DNA of 64,000 nt from Corynebacterium renale (GTDB lineage: Bacteria; Actinomycetota; Actinomycetes; Mycobacteriales; Mycobacteriaceae): NCBI RefSeq assembly GCF_002563965.1, contig NZ_PDJF01000001.1, positions 248,001-312,000 of the forward strand, given 5' to 3'. Below, in pieces: positions 25,681 to 35,996 of the stretch (position 1 is its first letter; each line of letters begins with the position of its first letter). Under the pieces are notes generated by a model. It saw only the letters and a program-made list of their open reading frames with translations. It ran no database searches and was not told the DNA's origin. A program made the position numbers and the translations under genes.

Positions 25681-26703
25681 TTACTCGGAATCTTCCGCAT
25701 CATCCGCGTCATTGTCCACGTAATCGCCGGTGGCTTCGTCGTAGCCTTCCAGCTGGGTGGGGTCAAAGTCTTCAGGAGCGTCCTTCAGGGTCAGGCCCAA
25801 GCTAGCCAGCTTGATCTTGACTTCGTTGATGGACTTCTCACCAAAGTTGCGGATGTCTAGCAGATCGGTTTCGCTGCATTCGGCCAGTTCACCCACGGTG
25901 TGGATTTCCTGACGCTTCAGGCAGTTGTACGAGCGCACAGAGAAGTTGAGGTCCTCAATCGGCATGGAGTATGCCGCGATTGCCTCGGAATCCTCTGGGG
26001 ACGGTCCGATCTCAATTCCCTCTGCTGCGGTGTTGAGCTCACGGGCCAGGCCGAAGAGCTCTACCAGAGTCTTACCTGCGGACGCCATGGCGTCGCGTGC
26101 GGTAATGGAGTTCTTGGTCTCGACATCGAGGATGAGCTTGTCAAAGTCGGTACGCTGCTCGACACGAGTAGTTTCAACCTTGTAGCTCACCTTGAGAACT
26201 GGGGAGTAAATCTGGTCGACTGGAATGCGGCCAATTTCTCCGCCGGAGTTCGTTGCGGCTGGGACGTAGCCACGGCCACGTTCCACAACCATCTCGATCT
26301 CGAGGCGACCCTGCTCATTGAGGCTTGCGATGTGCAGATCCGGGTTATGGATCTCCACGCCTGCTGGTGGCTGAATGTCACCTGCGGTAACCTCGCCCGG
26401 GCCCTCCTTGGACAGGTACATGACCACTGGCTCGTCGGAGTCAGAGGACAAGACCAAGGACTTGATGTTCAAGATGATGTCGGAAACATCTTCCTTCACA
26501 CCAGCAATGGTGGTGAACTCGTGCAGTACACCATCGATCTTTACGCTGGTCACAGCCGCTCCAGGAATGGAAGACAGCAGGGTGCGACGCAGCGAGTTGC
26601 CAAGAGTGTAGCCGAAGCCTGGCTCCAGAGGTTCGATAACGAACCGGGAGCGAGCCTCGTCGATGTACTCTTCGCTGATCTCGGGGCGCTGGGAAATAAG
26701 CAT
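25681..26703 (-). CDS. rpoA: RNA polymerase subunit alpha
   Basis: 340 residues. The N-terminal dimerisation domain ([20 protein letters not shown]) scaffolds beta and beta'. The C-terminal domain (from about 245) contains the helix-hairpin-helix DNA- and activator-binding segment [19 protein letters not shown] 26703 (MLISQRP) is preferred over an upstream in-frame start because AAGGAG lies 6 nt before it. The acidic C-terminal tail ([11 protein letters not shown]) is typical of the group. Confidence 0.98.
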   Translation of the reverse strand: MLISQRPEISEEYIDEARSRFVIEPLEPGFGYTLGNSLRRTLLSSIPGAAVTSVKIDGVLHEFTTIAGVKEDVSDIILNIKSLVLSSDSDEPVVMYLSKEGPGEVTAGDIQPPAGVEIHNPDLHIASLNEQGRLEIEMVVERGRGYVPAATNSGGEIGRIPVDQIYSPVLKVSYKVETTRVEQRTDFDKLILDVETKNSITARDAMASAGKTLVELFGLARELNTAAEGIEIGPSPEDSEAIAAYSMPIEDLNFSVRSYNCLKRQEIHTVGELAECSETDLLDIRNFGEKSINEVKIKLASLGLTLKDAPEDFDPTQLEGYDEATGDYVDNDADDAEDSE

Positions 26704-26799
26704 GGGATTCTCCTTTGGCAACCGCTATATGATGCCTGTTGAGGGAATGGGAATAATTCGTAAATCTTGCGTCCGGCCGGAGCCGAACAGCGGAAGAAA

Positions 26800-27405
26800 T
26801 TACTTCGAGTAGAACTCGACGATGAGCTGCTCTTGGATCGGAATGTCGATCTGAGCGCGCTCTGGCAGCTGGTGAACAAGGATGCGCAGGGTGTTAGGAA
26901 CGACCTGCAGCCATGCTGGGATGACTGCGTCGCCCAGGTTCTCCTGAGCCTCTTCGAACCAGATTATCTTCCGGGAGCGATCCTTGACGTCGATGATGTC
27001 GTACTGGGAAACCTGGAACGACGGGACGTCAATGTTCTTGCCGTTGACCGTGAAGTGGCCGTGGGAGACCAGCTGACGAGCCTGGCGACGGGTGCGTGCC
27101 AGACCTGCGCGGTAAACGACGTTGTCCAGGCGGGACTCCAGCAGGATAACCAGGTTGTCACCGGTCTTACCTGGCAGGCGGTTCGCCTCCTGGTAGTAGC
27201 GACGGAACTGCTTTTCCATGACGCCATAGGTGAAGCGAGCCTTCTGCTTCTCCTGCAGCTGGAGCAGGTATTCCGACTCACGGATACGGTTGCGGCCAGC
27301 CTGTCCCGGAGGGTACGGGCGGCGCTCGAAGGACTGATCTCCACCAACGAGGTCGACGCGCAGTCGGCGGGACTTACGGGTGATTGGGCCGGTATAACGA
27401 GCCAT
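26800..27405 (-). CDS. rpsD: 30S ribosomal protein S4
   Basis: 201 residues. Primary 16S rRNA binder, recognised by SRRLRVDLVGGDQSFERRPYPPG and the S4 domain SRLDNVVYRAGLA...GHFTVNGKNIDVPS. The N-terminal zinc-binding cysteines of some S4 proteins are absent, so this is the Cys-free type. In the alpha operon between rpsK and rpoA; S4 is the translational repressor of this operon in some bacteria, which is not shown for this organism. Confidence 0.98.
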   Translation of the reverse strand: MARYTGPITRKSRRLRVDLVGGDQSFERRPYPPGQAGRNRIRESEYLLQLQEKQKARFTYGVMEKQFRRYYQEANRLPGKTGDNLVILLESRLDNVVYRAGLARTRRQARQLVSHGHFTVNGKNIDVPSFQVSQYDIIDVKDRSRKIIWFEEAQENLGDAVIPAWLQVVPNTLRILVHQLPERAQIDIPIQEQLIVEFYSK

Positions 27406-27428
27406 TTAAATTACCTTTCCTTTCCCTA

Positions 27429-27833
27429 TTAGACGCGACGACGCTTCGCCGGACGGCAGCCGTTGAATGGGTGCGGCGTGACATCCGAGATGGAGTTCAC
27501 CTCAAGGCCTGCGGCCTGGAGGGAGCGGATTGCAGTTTCGCGGCCCGAACCTGGGCCCTTAACGAAAACGTCGACCTTCTTCATACCGTGATCCATTGCC
27601 TTGCGAGCAGCGTTTTCAGCAGCCAGCTGAGCAGCGAACGGGGTGGACTTACGGGAGCCCTTGAAGCCAACGTGACCTGAGGAAGCCCAGGAAATCACAT
27701 CGCCGTTAGGCGCGGTGATGGACACGATGGTGTTGTTGAAGGTGGACTTGATGTATGCGTGGCCCTGAGCCACATTCTTCTTGGCGACGCGGCGACCAGT
27801 GCGGCGTGCGCCAGAGCGAGTCTTCGGAGGCAT
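27429..27833 (-). CDS. rpsK: 30S ribosomal protein S11
   Basis: 134 residues of the 30S platform protein. Recognised by [35 protein letters not shown] and the C-terminal [19 protein letters not shown]. Sits between rpsM (3 bp upstream) and rpsD in the alpha operon. Nothing unusual. Confidence 0.98.
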   Translation of the reverse strand: MPPKTRSGARRTGRRVAKKNVAQGHAYIKSTFNNTIVSITAPNGDVISWASSGHVGFKGSRKSTPFAAQLAAENAARKAMDHGMKKVDVFVKGPGSGRETAIRSLQAAGLEVNSISDVTPHPFNGCRPAKRRRV

Positions 27834-27836
27834 GTA

Positions 27837-28205
27837 TTACTTCTTCTTTCCGGCGATCGTCTTCTTAGGACCCTTGCGGGTACGAGCGTTGGTCTTGGTG
27901 CGCTGACCACGGACTGGCAGGCCACGACGGTGGCGCAGGCCCTGGTAGCTTCCGATTTCAATCTTGCGACGGATGTCAGCCTGAACCTGGCGGCGGAGGT
28001 CACCCTCAACCTTCCAGGAAGCTTCGATGACGTCACGCAGAGCAGAGATGTTCTCGTCTGTCAGATCATCGGTGCGCAGGTCGGGAGAGATGCCGGTCTC
28101 CTCGAGCAGCTTGGCAGCACGGGCTGGGCCGATGCCGTAAATGTATGTAAGTGCGACCTCCATGCGCTTGTTGCGCGGAAGGTCAACACCAGCTAGACGT
28201 GCCAT
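27837..28205 (-). CDS. rpsM: 30S ribosomal protein S13
   Basis: 122 residues. Contacts the large subunit and P-site tRNA. Recognised by [33 protein letters not shown], the helix-turn [20 protein letters not shown] and the basic tail. ATG 28205 with GGAAAGG upstream is chosen; the frame extends 39 codons upstream without any S13 similarity. It heads the alpha operon. No rpmJ (L36) is found between infA and rpsM, where many bacteria carry it. Confidence 0.97.
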   Translation of the reverse strand: MARLAGVDLPRNKRMEVALTYIYGIGPARAAKLLEETGISPDLRTDDLTDENISALRDVIEASWKVEGDLRRQVQADIRRKIEIGSYQGLRHRRGLPVRGQRTKTNARTRKGPKKTIAGKKK

Positions 28206-28358
28206 AGGGCAAGTACCTTTCCGGTTGTTACGGTGGTTTTCTCCCCGTTCGTCCTCACCACCCGACGCTTTATCCGGTCGGTCTCCCGGACTGTGGGTCG
28301 TGCTTCGTGAGGCTCCAGCCACCGTGGCCGGAGGTTTGTGCGGACTTCAGCGTAAGAA

Positions 28359-28389
28359 ATGCACACGTGAATGAATCAAGCGTGTGCAT
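28359..28389 (-). terminator. Terminator between infA and rpsM
   Basis: A perfect 9-bp inverted repeat, ATGCACACG with CGTGTGCAT, loop 13 nt, followed on the minus strand by TTCTT. It lies about 30 nt behind the infA stop. Confidence 0.55.
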
Positions 28390-28421
28390 ACGCCTAGCCG
28401 AAGAGCGGGGAGGCGAATAAT

Positions 28422-28640
28422 TTACTTGTGGCGGTAGGTAATGCGGCCGCGGGTCAGGTCGTATGGAGAAAGCTCCACGACAACCCGGTCTTCCGGCAGG
28501 ATACGGATGTAGTGCTGGCGCATCTTGCCACTGATGTGAGCAAGAACTTGGTGCCCATTATCGAGTTCGACCTTGAACATTGCGTTGGGGAGGGGTTCGA
28601 CAACGCGACCCTCAACCTCAATAGCGCCTTCCTTAGCCAT
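28422..28640 (-). CDS. infA: Translation initiation factor IF-1
   Basis: 72 residues, exactly the usual size: [36 protein letters not shown] and [16 protein letters not shown] mark the OB fold. It binds the ribosomal A site during initiation. GGAGG precedes the ATG. It appears to be a single-gene unit with its own promoter and terminator, separated from rpsM by 216 bp. Confidence 0.98.
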   Translation of the reverse strand: MAKEGAIEVEGRVVEPLPNAMFKVELDNGHQVLAHISGKMRQHYIRILPEDRVVVELSPYDLTRGRITYRHK

Positions 28641-28739
28641 ATCCTCCACATTCCCGGCACACTGTGTGCGCCTTGTAAAACCACTGGTAGATAGCGGTGT
28701 GAACGCAACCTTGAAGGCATACGTGTACACCGCCTAGCC

Positions 28740-28769
28740 ATATTAGCGTATCCCCAGGTAAATACGCAA
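28740..28769 (-). promoter_or_regulatory. infA promoter (candidate)
   Basis: Minus-strand TTGCGT (28764-28769) and TAATAT (28740-28745) with 18-bp spacing, giving a leader of about 90 nt. Confidence 0.6.
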
Positions 28770-28771
28770 GG

Positions 28772-28810
28772 AAGCGACTGCTGGACGTAGTGAACGTGCA
28801 GCAGCCGCTT
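28772..28810 (-). terminator. Hairpin after the L,D-transpeptidase gene
   Basis: AAGCGACTGCTG (28772-28783) pairs with CAGCAGCCGCTT (28799-28810), one mismatch, 15-nt loop. No long T-tract, but it is well placed between the transpeptidase gene and the infA promoter. Confidence 0.5.
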
Positions 28811-28856
28811 GCCTCTACGAACGTGCGCCCCTCTACCGGAGGGCTACGCACTGTCC

Positions 28857-29597
28857 TTAATAGATGAAGACCTGGTCACCAAGATTGACGTTGTCAAAGT
28901 AGTGCGCAGCATCCTGTTGTGCCATCCGGATGCAACCGTGGGACGGAACGTACGTGCCTTGGTGGAAAGCGTGGCCGTTGTAGGTGAAGTAAATTGCGTA
29001 CGGCATCGGTGCGTTGTTGAATTCGCGCGATACCTCGTGGCGTACCTTACGGTTTACCGGGAACGTACCTTTCGGCGTTTCCGTATTCGGCGATGGTGCC
29101 CCGTGGGACATGGTTACGGGACCGTACTCAACTTTTCCGTCACGCTGCAACCAGGTTCGGTCGCCGGCCAAGTCTACGCACACGCGCGCGGATGGTGGGC
29201 ACGGGGAACCCGCAACTGGGTTGGCAGGAGCGGCGTTTTCCGGAACCTCAATTGTCGGTGCAGGCGCGGGCGCCGGAGCGGGAGTGCGCTCAGCGACGAT
29301 ACCCGGGAAGAGCGCGTTAGCGGTTGCGTCGACAGCATCCTTGACGGCCTGGCGTGTGCCATTGTCCGGCAAAGTATTTGCTACCGCGTGGAGTTGGTTG
29401 CGCACATTCCATGCTGCGTCTCGTGCACCAGCTTCGATTCCACGGAAGGCTGCCTCAATATCGTTCTGGGACGACAGGCTGCCTACGGATACTGCGGAGG
29501 ACATTGCCGGTGCCGCAGTGGCGTGCGGCGCTGCTGGGAGTGCGAGCGCACATGCTGCCAGCGTGGCGACGCCAGCGCGCTTCAGGTGATTAATCAT
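28857..29597 (-). CDS. Secreted L,D-transpeptidase (YkuD domain)
   Basis: 246 residues. Signal peptide at 1-29 (basic start, LAACALALPAAPHATA), a helical stretch to about 105, a Pro/Ala linker (PAPAPAPAP), then the YkuD domain from about 135. Catalytic cysteine C222 lies in SHGCIRM, with a conserved His in NGHAFHQG. L,D-transpeptidases make 3-3 peptidoglycan cross-links in the wall of mycolata. Ends with DQVFIY, the usual domain end. It is flanked by map and infA and has its own terminator-like hairpin. Confidence 0.95.
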   Translation of the reverse strand: MINHLKRAGVATLAACALALPAAPHATAAPAMSSAVSVGSLSSQNDIEAAFRGIEAGARDAAWNVRNQLHAVANTLPDNGTRQAVKDAVDATANALFPGIVAERTPAPAPAPAPTIEVPENAAPANPVAGSPCPPSARVCVDLAGDRTWLQRDGKVEYGPVTMSHGAPSPNTETPKGTFPVNRKVRHEVSREFNNAPMPYAIYFTYNGHAFHQGTYVPSHGCIRMAQQDAAHYFDNVNLGDQVFIY

Positions 29598-29639
29598 AGG
29601 TGGCAGTATATAACGAACCGTCGTTTAATGGGTTTTTGC

Positions 29640-30431
29640 CTAGTAGCGAGGGGTTAAAATTCGTGGGCCCTTGGCGGTTGCGGCCACTGTGTGTTCCCAG
29701 TGCGCGGCCCAGGATCCGTCCGTGGTGATGACGGTCCAGTCGTCGTCAAGCACCTCATTGTCCCAGGTGCCGAGGGTGAGCATCGGTTCGATGGCGAGGA
29801 CACTGCCTTCCTGGATGAGCGGGCCCTTGCCGGGCTGGCCTTCGTTAGCTAGGTACGGGTCTTCGTGCATCGTGTGTCCGATGCCGTGTCCCCCGTATCC
29901 GTCAACGATGCCGAGGTCGACCCCAAATTTGTCTTCAGCCTTGTATGTCGCTTGTTCTAGGGCGTGCGATACATCGGTGAGGCGGTTGCCAGGAATCATA
30001 GCCTTCATGCCTTCCATGAGCACGTATTCGGTGGCTTGGTTCAGCGCCTGCACCTCGGGCGCGAGTTCGCCGATACCGAAGCTCCACGCGGAGTCCCCTA
30101 CCCACCCGTTGTAGGTTGCGCCACAGTCAATGCTGACGAGGTCGCCGTCTTTGAGAACGATGTCTTTGGAAGGGATACCGTGGACGATCACCTCGTTGAC
30201 GCTGGCGCAAATGCTGCCGGGGAATCCTTGGTAGCCCAGAAATGTTGGGGTTGCGCCCGCGTCGCGGATGACCTGCTCGGCGATAGCGTCGAGGTCAAGT
30301 GTTGTCATTCCAGGTTTCGCTGCAGCCTTCACTGCTTGCAGCGCCTTGCCTACGATTTCGCCGGCTTCTTGCATCGCGTCGAGTTCGGCTGGGGTTTTTG
30401 CAGCAATTTTTTTGCGTGATTTAAAAATCAT
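29640..30431 (-). CDS. map: Methionine aminopeptidase, type I
   Basis: 263 residues. Metal ligands are visible in [19 protein letters not shown] (two Asp), the [12 protein letters not shown] histidine motif, and glutamates in AIEPMLTLG and HWEHTVA. It removes the initiator Met from nascent proteins. Classical order secY-adk-map; a terminator and a repeat copy separate it from adk, so it needs its own promoter, which I could not place with confidence in the 105-bp gap. Confidence 0.97.
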   Translation of the reverse strand: MIFKSRKKIAAKTPAELDAMQEAGEIVGKALQAVKAAAKPGMTTLDLDAIAEQVIRDAGATPTFLGYQGFPGSICASVNEVIVHGIPSKDIVLKDGDLVSIDCGATYNGWVGDSAWSFGIGELAPEVQALNQATEYVLMEGMKAMIPGNRLTDVSHALEQATYKAEDKFGVDLGIVDGYGGHGIGHTMHEDPYLANEGQPGKGPLIQEGSVLAIEPMLTLGTWDNEVLDDDWTVITTDGSWAAHWEHTVAATAKGPRILTPRY

Positions 30432-30449
30432 AATGTCTCATGCTACCCC

Positions 30450-30485
30450 GCTTATCGACGTCCCTCCGGCCACCCTCGTCAAGGC
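30450..30485. repeat. Interspersed palindromic repeat copy (adk-map gap)
   Basis: GCTTATCGACG-TCCCTCCGGC, followed by a degraded right arm CGTCAAGGC. It lies just beyond the adk terminator T-tract. Confidence 0.6.
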
Positions 30486-30487
30486 AT

Positions 30488-30520
30488 GAAAAAACCGTCG
30501 AGCCTGATTGGCCCGACGGT
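30488..30520 (-). terminator. Rho-independent terminator after adk
   Basis: Minus strand: ACCGTCGGGCC with GGCTCGACGGT, 5-nt loop, followed by TTTTTT. Confidence 0.9.
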
Positions 30521-30536
30521 TACACAAGACGGAGTA

Positions 30537-31082
30537 CTAAGCCTGCAGTGCCTTGAGTGCGCGCTGGTTGATTTCCTCGATCTCACCAACAGCGTCGATG
30601 GTGATGATTGCGTCGCCGTAGTGATCGATCACGGGGGCAGTCTCATCGCGGTACACCTGCAGACGGGTGCGGATGGTGTCCTCGTTGTCGTCTGCGCGAC
30701 CGCGAGCGAGCATACGCTCGACGACGGTGTCCTCGTCAACGGAGAAATTCAAGACGCCGTCGAGTTTCTGATCATGCTTGGCGAGCATCTCCTTGAGGAT
30801 TTCAGCCTGCTCCACGGTGCGTGGGAAACCGTCGAGGAGGAAGCCGTCAGCGGCATCTTCCTGAGCCAGGCGGTCTTCCACCATGCGTGCGGTGACGTCG
30901 GTTGGTACCAGCTTGCCGGCGTCAATGTAGCTTTTTGCCTCTACACCGAGCGGGGTGCCTTCGCCGATGTTCGCGCGAAACAGGTCACCGGTGGAGATGT
31001 GCGGTACGCCGAGCTTCTCGGAGAGCAGGGCTGCCTGGGTGCCTTTGCCGGCACCGGGAGGACCTAGAAGTACTAAACGCAT
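30537..31082 (-). CDS. adk: Adenylate kinase
   Basis: 181 residues, the short actinobacterial form without the large zinc LID. P-loop GPPGAGKGT at 7-15, the AMP-binding stretch [25 protein letters not shown] and [13 protein letters not shown]. It catalyses 2 ADP to ATP plus AMP. Its ATG overlaps the secY stop by one base (TAATG), so adk is translationally coupled to secY. A longer in-frame version would lie inside secY and is not supported. Confidence 0.97.
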   Translation of the reverse strand: MRLVLLGPPGAGKGTQAALLSEKLGVPHISTGDLFRANIGEGTPLGVEAKSYIDAGKLVPTDVTARMVEDRLAQEDAADGFLLDGFPRTVEQAEILKEMLAKHDQKLDGVLNFSVDEDTVVERMLARGRADDNEDTIRTRLQVYRDETAPVIDHYGDAIITIDAVGEIEEINQRALKALQA

Positions 31083-32404
31083 TATTTCAACAACCCTTCG
31101 TAGTTGCTCTGCAGGAGCTGAGATTCGATTTGCTTGACGGTAGTCAATGCTACAGATACCAAAATCAGGATAGCCGTACCGCCGAAGCCGGACATATTCG
31201 ACCCCTGGCCGCCAAGGCCCATGTCCATGGCGAGGTTCGGCAGAATCGCGATGATACCCAAGTACAGCGCACCGACGAACAGCAGGCGGTTCATGACGTA
31301 ACCCAAGTATTCTGCAGTTGGGCGACCTGGGCGGATACCAGGGATGAAGCCGCCAAACTTCTTCATGTTCTCCGCCTGATCCTTCGGATCGTACTGAATC
31401 GAGACGTAGAAGAAGGAGAAGAAAATGATCAGTGCGAAGTACAGGACAATGTACTGCCACGACGCAGGGTTCTGTAGGTGAGCAACCACGTTGCGGGTCC
31501 ACCAGTTGTCCGGCGGTACCGGATTACTGGAGTTCACGATCTGAGTGATCAGGACCGGCATGTAGATCAGCGAAGAAGCGAAGATCACGGGGATAACACC
31601 GGCCTGGTTGACCTTCAGTGGGAGGTACGTCGAGGAGCCACCGTACTGACGGCGACCAACCATGCGCTTCGCGTACTGGACAGGAATGCGGCGCTGGCCC
31701 TGCTCAACAAAGACCACACCAACAACCAGAATCACGACCGCTGCCACGACGACGGCAAAGACCAGGCCGCCCTGCGACTGCAAAATCTGCGCACCCTCTG
31801 AGGGAATGCGAGTTGCGATACCGGCGAAGATGAGAAGAGACATGCCGTTACCGATGCCCTTCTCCGTGATGAGCTCGCCCAACCACATAATCAGCACAGC
31901 ACCGGAAGTCATGACGACAACCATCATGATCAGTGTCCACAGGTTACGGTCTTCCACAAGGACTGGGACGCCTTGGCCGAGAAGCTGCTCGCGGGCAGCC
32001 AACGCCACGATGCCCGAGGATTGCAGGAGCGCCAACGCCACGGTGAGGTAGCGGGTGTACTGCATCATCTTGGACTGGCCGGACTGCCCTTCCTTCTTCA
32101 GCTCCTCAAAACGAGGGATAACAACTGTCAGAAGCTGGACGATAATCGAGGCCGTAATGTACGGCATGATACCGATTGCGAACACCGACAGCTGCAGCAA
32201 CGCTCCGCCGGAGAAAAGGTTAATCAACGAATAGACGCTGCTGTCACCCTGCGTTAGCTGATCAAGGCGGCTGCTAATCGATGCGTAGTCAACACCAGGC
32301 GTGGGAATCTGTGCACCAATTCGGTACAGGATAATCATCGCGATGGTGAAGAGAATCTTCTTCCGAAGATCGGCATCTTTGAAAGCCTGGGCTATAGCCG
32401 ACAC
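31082..32404 (-). CDS. secY: Preprotein translocase subunit SecY
   Basis: 440 residues with ten transmembrane helices, the Sec channel. Recognised by [21 protein letters not shown], the plug region [19 protein letters not shown], the cytoplasmic loop with [15 protein letters not shown], and [16 protein letters not shown] 32404 follows AGGAGG by 6 nt, favoured over the in-frame codon at 32431. It is separated from rplO by a terminator, so it starts the secY-adk unit with its own promoter. Confidence 0.97.
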   Translation of the reverse strand: MSAIAQAFKDADLRKKILFTIAMIILYRIGAQIPTPGVDYASISSRLDQLTQGDSSVYSLINLFSGGALLQLSVFAIGIMPYITASIIVQLLTVVIPRFEELKKEGQSGQSKMMQYTRYLTVALALLQSSGIVALAAREQLLGQGVPVLVEDRNLWTLIMMVVVMTSGAVLIMWLGELITEKGIGNGMSLLIFAGIATRIPSEGAQILQSQGGLVFAVVVAAVVILVVGVVFVEQGQRRIPVQYAKRMVGRRQYGGSSTYLPLKVNQAGVIPVIFASSLIYMPVLITQIVNSSNPVPPDNWWTRNVVAHLQNPASWQYIVLYFALIIFFSFFYVSIQYDPKDQAENMKKFGGFIPGIRPGRPTAEYLGYVMNRLLFVGALYLGIIAILPNLAMDMGLGGQGSNMSGFGGTAILILVSVALTTVKQIESQLLQSNYEGLLK

Positions 32405-32626
32405 GAATCCTCCTGGACCTCCCCACAGCACAATGCAACGCCCAGTCAGTAATGTGACCTGGCGTTGAGGCAGAGAAGGCTCTAATCAAATGAACGGTCT
32501 GCGCCCGAACAATACAATCCAGGCACGTTTGACCTTTAAAGCCTACCAGTTAGGCTCTGAATTGCACACCTGAACCTTAGTTTCACAGCGTTTTTTAAGG
32601 TAAAGAGCCTGCATATTATGTGCATT

Positions 32627-32670
32627 GCTTTTCGACGTCCACTTGGCAGGCCGGAAGGACGCTGAAAAGC
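32627..32670. repeat. Interspersed palindromic repeat copy (behind rplO)
   Basis: GCTTTTCGACGTCC (32627-32640) is mirrored by GGACGCTGAAAAGC (32657-32670), 12 of 14 positions pairing, with a GGCCGGAA core near the right arm. It abuts the rplO terminator T-tract. Confidence 0.7.
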
Positions 32671-32671
32671 A

Positions 32672-32700
32672 TAAAAAATCCCCAACCCGGAGGTTGGGGA
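32672..32700 (-). terminator. Rho-independent terminator after rplO
   Basis: Minus strand: TCCCCAACC with GGTTGGGGA, 4-nt loop, followed by TTTTTT. It ends the rpsH-rplO transcript. Confidence 0.92.
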
Positions 32701-32727
32701 TCAGCTGTTCTCTACGCTAACCGCAGA

Positions 32728-33180
32728 TTACTTTGCCTCAGTGGTGGAACCACCAGCGGCAGCAATCTTTTCAGCTGCGGACTTGGAGAACTTCGTTGCG
32801 GTGACGTTAAGGGCAACAGAAATTTCGCCCTCGCCGAGAACCTTGACCGGCTGGTTAGCGCGGACCAGGCCCTTAGCAACGATGTCTGCAACGGTGACGT
32901 CGCCACCCTGTGGGAATGCCTTTGCAAGATCGCCAACGTTGACGACCTGGAAGACAACCTTGTTCGGGTTCTTGAAGCCCTTGAGCTTTGGCAGACGCAT
33001 GTGCAGTGGCATCTGGCCACCTTCGAATGCTGCGGAGACATTCTTGCGAGCCTTCGTACCCTTGGTACCGCGGCCTGCAGTCTTGCCACCCTTGCCAGCT
33101 TCACCGCGGCCAACGCGGTGCTTTGGCTTGTTAGCGCCCTTGGATGGACGCAGATCGTGGAGCTTAATCAAATCGCTCAT
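32728..33180 (-). CDS. rplO: 50S ribosomal protein L15
   Basis: 150 residues. [20 protein letters not shown] and [16 protein letters not shown] form the glycine/basic N-terminus that reaches into 23S r[21 protein letters not shown] follows. Last gene of the rpsH-rplF-rplR-rpsE-rpmD-rplO unit. Confidence 0.98.
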   Translation of the reverse strand: MSDLIKLHDLRPSKGANKPKHRVGRGEAGKGGKTAGRGTKGTKARKNVSAAFEGGQMPLHMRLPKLKGFKNPNKVVFQVVNVGDLAKAFPQGGDVTVADIVAKGLVRANQPVKVLGEGEISVALNVTATKFSKSAAEKIAAAGGSTTEAK

Positions 33181-33187
33181 GTTGTAC

Positions 33188-33373
33188 CTACTCCCCTGCT
33201 ACTTCTTCGACAGTAACCAGGTGGGCAACCATCTGGATCTGGCCGCGAACAGCAGCGTTGTCTGGCTTGATCACGGAGTGATGGATACGCTTCAGGCCCA
33301 GCGCCTCAATGTTCTTACGCTGCGAAGGCTTGGTGCCTACGAGGCCACGTACCTGTGTAATCTTCAAAGCCAT
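33188..33373 (-). CDS. rpmD: 50S ribosomal protein L30
   Basis: 61 residues, the normal size: [20 protein letters not shown] and the histidine segment [20 protein letters not shown] identify L30. It sits 2 bp from rpsE and 7 bp from rplO, in the usual rpsE-rpmD-rplO order. Confidence 0.97.
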   Translation of the reverse strand: MALKITQVRGLVGTKPSQRKNIEALGLKRIHHSVIKPDNAAVRGQIQMVAHLVTVEEVAGE

Positions 33374-33375
33374 GA

Positions 33376-34002
33376 TTATGCCTCCTGTCCTGCGCGTGCA
33401 CGGAGCATGCGGGCTGGAGCAACGTCCTCGATCGACTTACCGCGCTTAGCGGCAACTTCCTCAGGACGAACCAGTTCCTTCAGACCAGCGACAGTTGCGT
33501 GGACAACGTTCAGAGCGTTGTCGGAGCCCAGGGACTTGGAAAGAACGTCCTGGACACCAGCGCACTCAAGCACTGGACGAACTGCGCCACCAGCGATAAC
33601 ACCAGTACCTGGCGCAGCTGGCTTCAGCAGGACGCGGCCTGCAGCAGCTTCACCGATAACTGGGTGGGTGATGGTGCCGTTGATCATCGGGACGCGGAAG
33701 AAGCTCTTGCGTGCTTCCTCGGAGCCCTTCTGGATTGCGGCAGGAACTTCCTTAGCCTTGCCGTAGCCAACGCCTACCAGGCCCTGGCCGTCACCGACGA
33801 CGACGAGTGCGGTGAAGGACATGTTGCGGCCACCCTTAACGGTCTTAGCGACACGGTTAATGGAGATGACGCGCTCGATGTACTTATCGCGGTCGTCGTT
33901 CTGGTTGCGACGATCGTTGTTGCGACCACCGCGGCGCTCGTTGCGCTGATTCTGGTTGTTGTCGGCGGAGCGTCCGCCGTCACGCCGTTCACGTCCCGGC
34001 AT
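33376..34002 (-). CDS. rpsE: 30S ribosomal protein S5
   Basis: 208 residues. The S5 core begins about residue 40 ([38 protein letters not shown]) with the [15 protein letters not shown] motif. Residues 1-38 are an Arg/Asn/Asp-rich low-complexity extension ([13 protein letters not shown]) typical of actinobacteria. It helps decode accurately at the ribosomal A site. In the spc operon order between rplR and rpmD. Confidence 0.98.
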   Translation of the reverse strand: MPGRERRDGGRSADNNQNQRNERRGGRNNDRRNQNDDRDKYIERVISINRVAKTVKGGRNMSFTALVVVGDGQGLVGVGYGKAKEVPAAIQKGSEEARKSFFRVPMINGTITHPVIGEAAAGRVLLKPAAPGTGVIAGGAVRPVLECAGVQDVLSKSLGSDNALNVVHATVAGLKELVRPEEVAAKRGKSIEDVAPARMLRARAGQEA

Positions 34003-34042
34003 TACGCGATCCTTCCGTTGATGTTGGTCATGATGGTGGACA

Positions 34043-34447
34043 TTAGAAGTTCAACCCACCTTCACGGGCAGCATCAGCCAGAGCGGCGATGCGGCCATGG
34101 TACTTGTAGCCACCGCGGTCGAAGACAACCTTCTCCACGCCAGCTTCCTTAGCGCGCTCTGCAATGAGCTTGCCCACTGCTGCGCTCTTGGCCTTCTTGT
34201 CGCCCTCTACCTTGCGAACCTCTGGTTCCATGGTGGAAGCAGCGACCAGGGTGTGGCCACGGGAGTCGTCGATAACCTGCGCGTACATGTGGCGCGAGGA
34301 ACGGTGCACGACCAAGCGTGGTGCCTCTGGGGTGCCACGCAGCGTCTTGCGAACGCGAGCATGACGGCGAACGCGTGCTGCGCGACGGCGTGCAGAAATG
34401 TCCTGCCCGACCGGGGTGCGCTTCTGTTGTTCTGCTGTATTGCTCAT
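34043..34447 (-). CDS. rplR: 50S ribosomal protein L18
   Basis: 134 residues; 5S rRNA-binding protein, recognised by [38 protein letters not shown] and the C-terminal [20 protein letters not shown]. 3 bp from rplF and 40 bp from rpsE; that small gap is the largest inside this operon and shows no clear element. Confidence 0.98.
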   Translation of the reverse strand: MSNTAEQQKRTPVGQDISARRRAARVRRHARVRKTLRGTPEAPRLVVHRSSRHMYAQVIDDSRGHTLVAASTMEPEVRKVEGDKKAKSAAVGKLIAERAKEAGVEKVVFDRGGYKYHGRIAALADAAREGGLNF

Positions 34448-34450
34448 GGT

Positions 34451-34987
34451 TTACTTACCCGTCTTTCCGACCTTGCGACGGACCTGCTCACCCTCGTAGC
34501 GGATGCCCTTACCCTTGTAAGGATCGTCCTTCCGCAGACGACGGATGTTTGCAGCAATCTGTCCGACCAACTGCTTGTCAATACCTTCAACCGAAAGCTT
34601 CGTGGTGCCGTCGACCGCGAAGGTGATGCCCTCTGGTGCTTCCACCAGAACTGGGTGCGAGTAGCCGAGGGAGAACTCCAGGTTCTTGCCCTTCTGTGCT
34701 ACACGGTAACCAACACCGAAGATTTCCATGTTGATCTTGTAGCCCTCGGTGACGCCAACAACCAGGTTGTTGATCATCGAGCGGGACAGACCGTGCAGGG
34801 AACGGCTCTTGCGGTTCTCATCTGGACGGGAGACGACGATTTCGTCGCCTTCGATTGCAGCGGTGATTGGCTCAGGAAGGTCGAAGGACAGGGTGCCCTT
34901 TGGGCCCTTGACCTCGACGTGCTGGCCGTCGATGGTTGGGGTGACGTTCGACGGGATAGCGATAGGAGCCTTACCAATACGAGACAT
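34451..34987 (-). CDS. rplF: 50S ribosomal protein L6
   Basis: 178 residues. [28 protein letters not shown] and the C-terminal QVAANIR-like stretch ([20 protein letters not shown]) identify L6, which binds near the sarcin-ricin loop. In the spc operon between rpsH and rplR. AAGGAG precedes the start. Confidence 0.98.
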   Translation of the reverse strand: MSRIGKAPIAIPSNVTPTIDGQHVEVKGPKGTLSFDLPEPITAAIEGDEIVVSRPDENRKSRSLHGLSRSMINNLVVGVTEGYKINMEIFGVGYRVAQKGKNLEFSLGYSHPVLVEAPEGITFAVDGTTKLSVEGIDKQLVGQIAANIRRLRKDDPYKGKGIRYEGEQVRRKVGKTGK

Positions 34988-35005
34988 AGTTAAGCACTCC
35001 TTCCT

Positions 35006-35404
35006 TTACCAGACGTAAGCGAGGACTTCCCCGCCTACGCCCTTCTCGCTCGCCTGACGGTCGGTCAGCAGACCCTGGGAAGTGGAGATGATTGCCACAC
35101 CCAGGCCACCGAGAACCGACGGCAGTTCGTTGGACTTTGCGTACACACGCAGGCCCGGCTTGGACACGCGACGCAGACCAGCGATGGCGCGCTCGCGGGA
35201 TGGGCTGTACTTGAGTTCGATGGACAGCTTCTTGCCGACCTGTGCGTCCTCAACGGTGTAATTCGCGATGTAACCTTCCTGCTTCAAGATTTCAGCAATG
35301 TTTGCCTTGATCTTGGAGGATGGCATCGACACGGTGTCGTGGTGCGCGTGGTTTGCGTTGCGCACGCGCGACAGCATGTCGGCGATTGGATCAGTCATGG
35401 TCAT
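35006..35404 (-). CDS. rpsH: 30S ribosomal protein S8
   Basis: 132 residues: [38 protein letters not shown] and the C-terminal [23 protein letters not shown] 35404 is chosen; a second ATG two codons later (35398) is equally in frame, and AAGG lies upstream of the first. In E. coli rpsH follows rplE and rpsN in one operon; here it starts a separate unit about 4 kb from rplE, and rpsN is absent. Confidence 0.97.
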   Translation of the reverse strand: MTMTDPIADMLSRVRNANHAHHDTVSMPSSKIKANIAEILKQEGYIANYTVEDAQVGKKLSIELKYSPSRERAIAGLRRVSKPGLRVYAKSNELPSVLGGLGVAIISTSQGLLTDRQASEKGVGGEVLAYVW

Positions 35405-35659
35405 AAGTAGTGACCTTGTGCCTTTCTCGTTGCGGTTCCCTATGCCCACCGATTAAGCGTGTTATCCATACTTTTACGGGCGACTTGCGCTCCCCCGAAG
35501 CTCAATAGCCGGGGTGCTCGCTGCCTTCCATATATATGGTTCGCCATGCGGCGGGGGGCCTACAACAAAGTAGGATGTATAAAGTTCTGTGCACCCGCAT
35601 AAAGGGTGCGCGTCAACACTAGTAGAAATGCTGCTAGAACACAAATATTTCGGCCCGCG

Positions 35660-35673
35660 TATAGTGTGCGGCA
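35660..35673 (+). promoter_or_regulatory. Candidate -10 for a leaderless transcript
   Basis: TATAGT at 35660-35665 ends 7 nt before the ATG at 35673, and there is no Shine-Dalgarno sequence between them. Confidence 0.55.
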
Positions 35674-35987
35674 TGGCTGATAAAGATATGCAATCCGCAC
35701 ACCAGTGGCTCAAGGCAGCGTGTACCGAACTTGATCTGGACTTTGAAATGCTGCGTCCAGTTATTAAACCCCTGCTTAATATGACGCGCGATATTGCGCA
35801 CGGGCCGTCCCGCCCCTCCGCACCATTGACGGCGTTCCTTGTCGGTTTGGCAGCCGGTCGCGATACCGAGGTATCCGCGGAACAGGCTGAGACTGTAGCC
35901 GGCGATGCGGAGGCTAAGGTCGGCCAAATTGTCGCATTGGTTGAGCGGTTTATGGCTGATAACCCTACCGGCACTGAAGACAAGTAA
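35673..35987 (+). CDS. DUF6457-type protein, formate dehydrogenase-associated
   Basis: 104 residues, all helical in appearance: QSAHQWLKAACTELDLDFEM, then RPVIKPLLNMTRDIAHGPSR and a GRDTEVSAEQAE segment. It resembles the small protein encoded beside fdhD and the formate dehydrogenase gene fdhF in C. glutamicum, where the three are linked to formate oxidation (recalled knowledge, not tested here). ATG 35673 fits the leaderless -10 and the family length; the open frame upstream shows no similarity. fdhD follows 9 bp downstream. Confidence 0.8.
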   Translation: MADKDMQSAHQWLKAACTELDLDFEMLRPVIKPLLNMTRDIAHGPSRPSAPLTAFLVGLAAGRDTEVSAEQAETVAGDAEAKVGQIVALVERFMADNPTGTEDK

Positions 35988-35996
35988 AGGGCCTTT

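Larger units (their letters stand above)
32405..32727. other. Intergenic region between rplO and secY
   Basis: 323 bp without a gene. From the rplO side: terminator (32672-32700), repeat copy (32627-32670), an AT-rich stretch with TTTTTTAAGG, then the secY promoter and leader area nearest secY. No ORF worth calling. Confidence 0.7.

Noticed and set aside
28206..28421. rpmJ (L36) between infA and rpsM
   Set aside because: The gap was read on both strands; no L36-like short basic Cys-containing frame is present, only a terminator and an rpsM leader.
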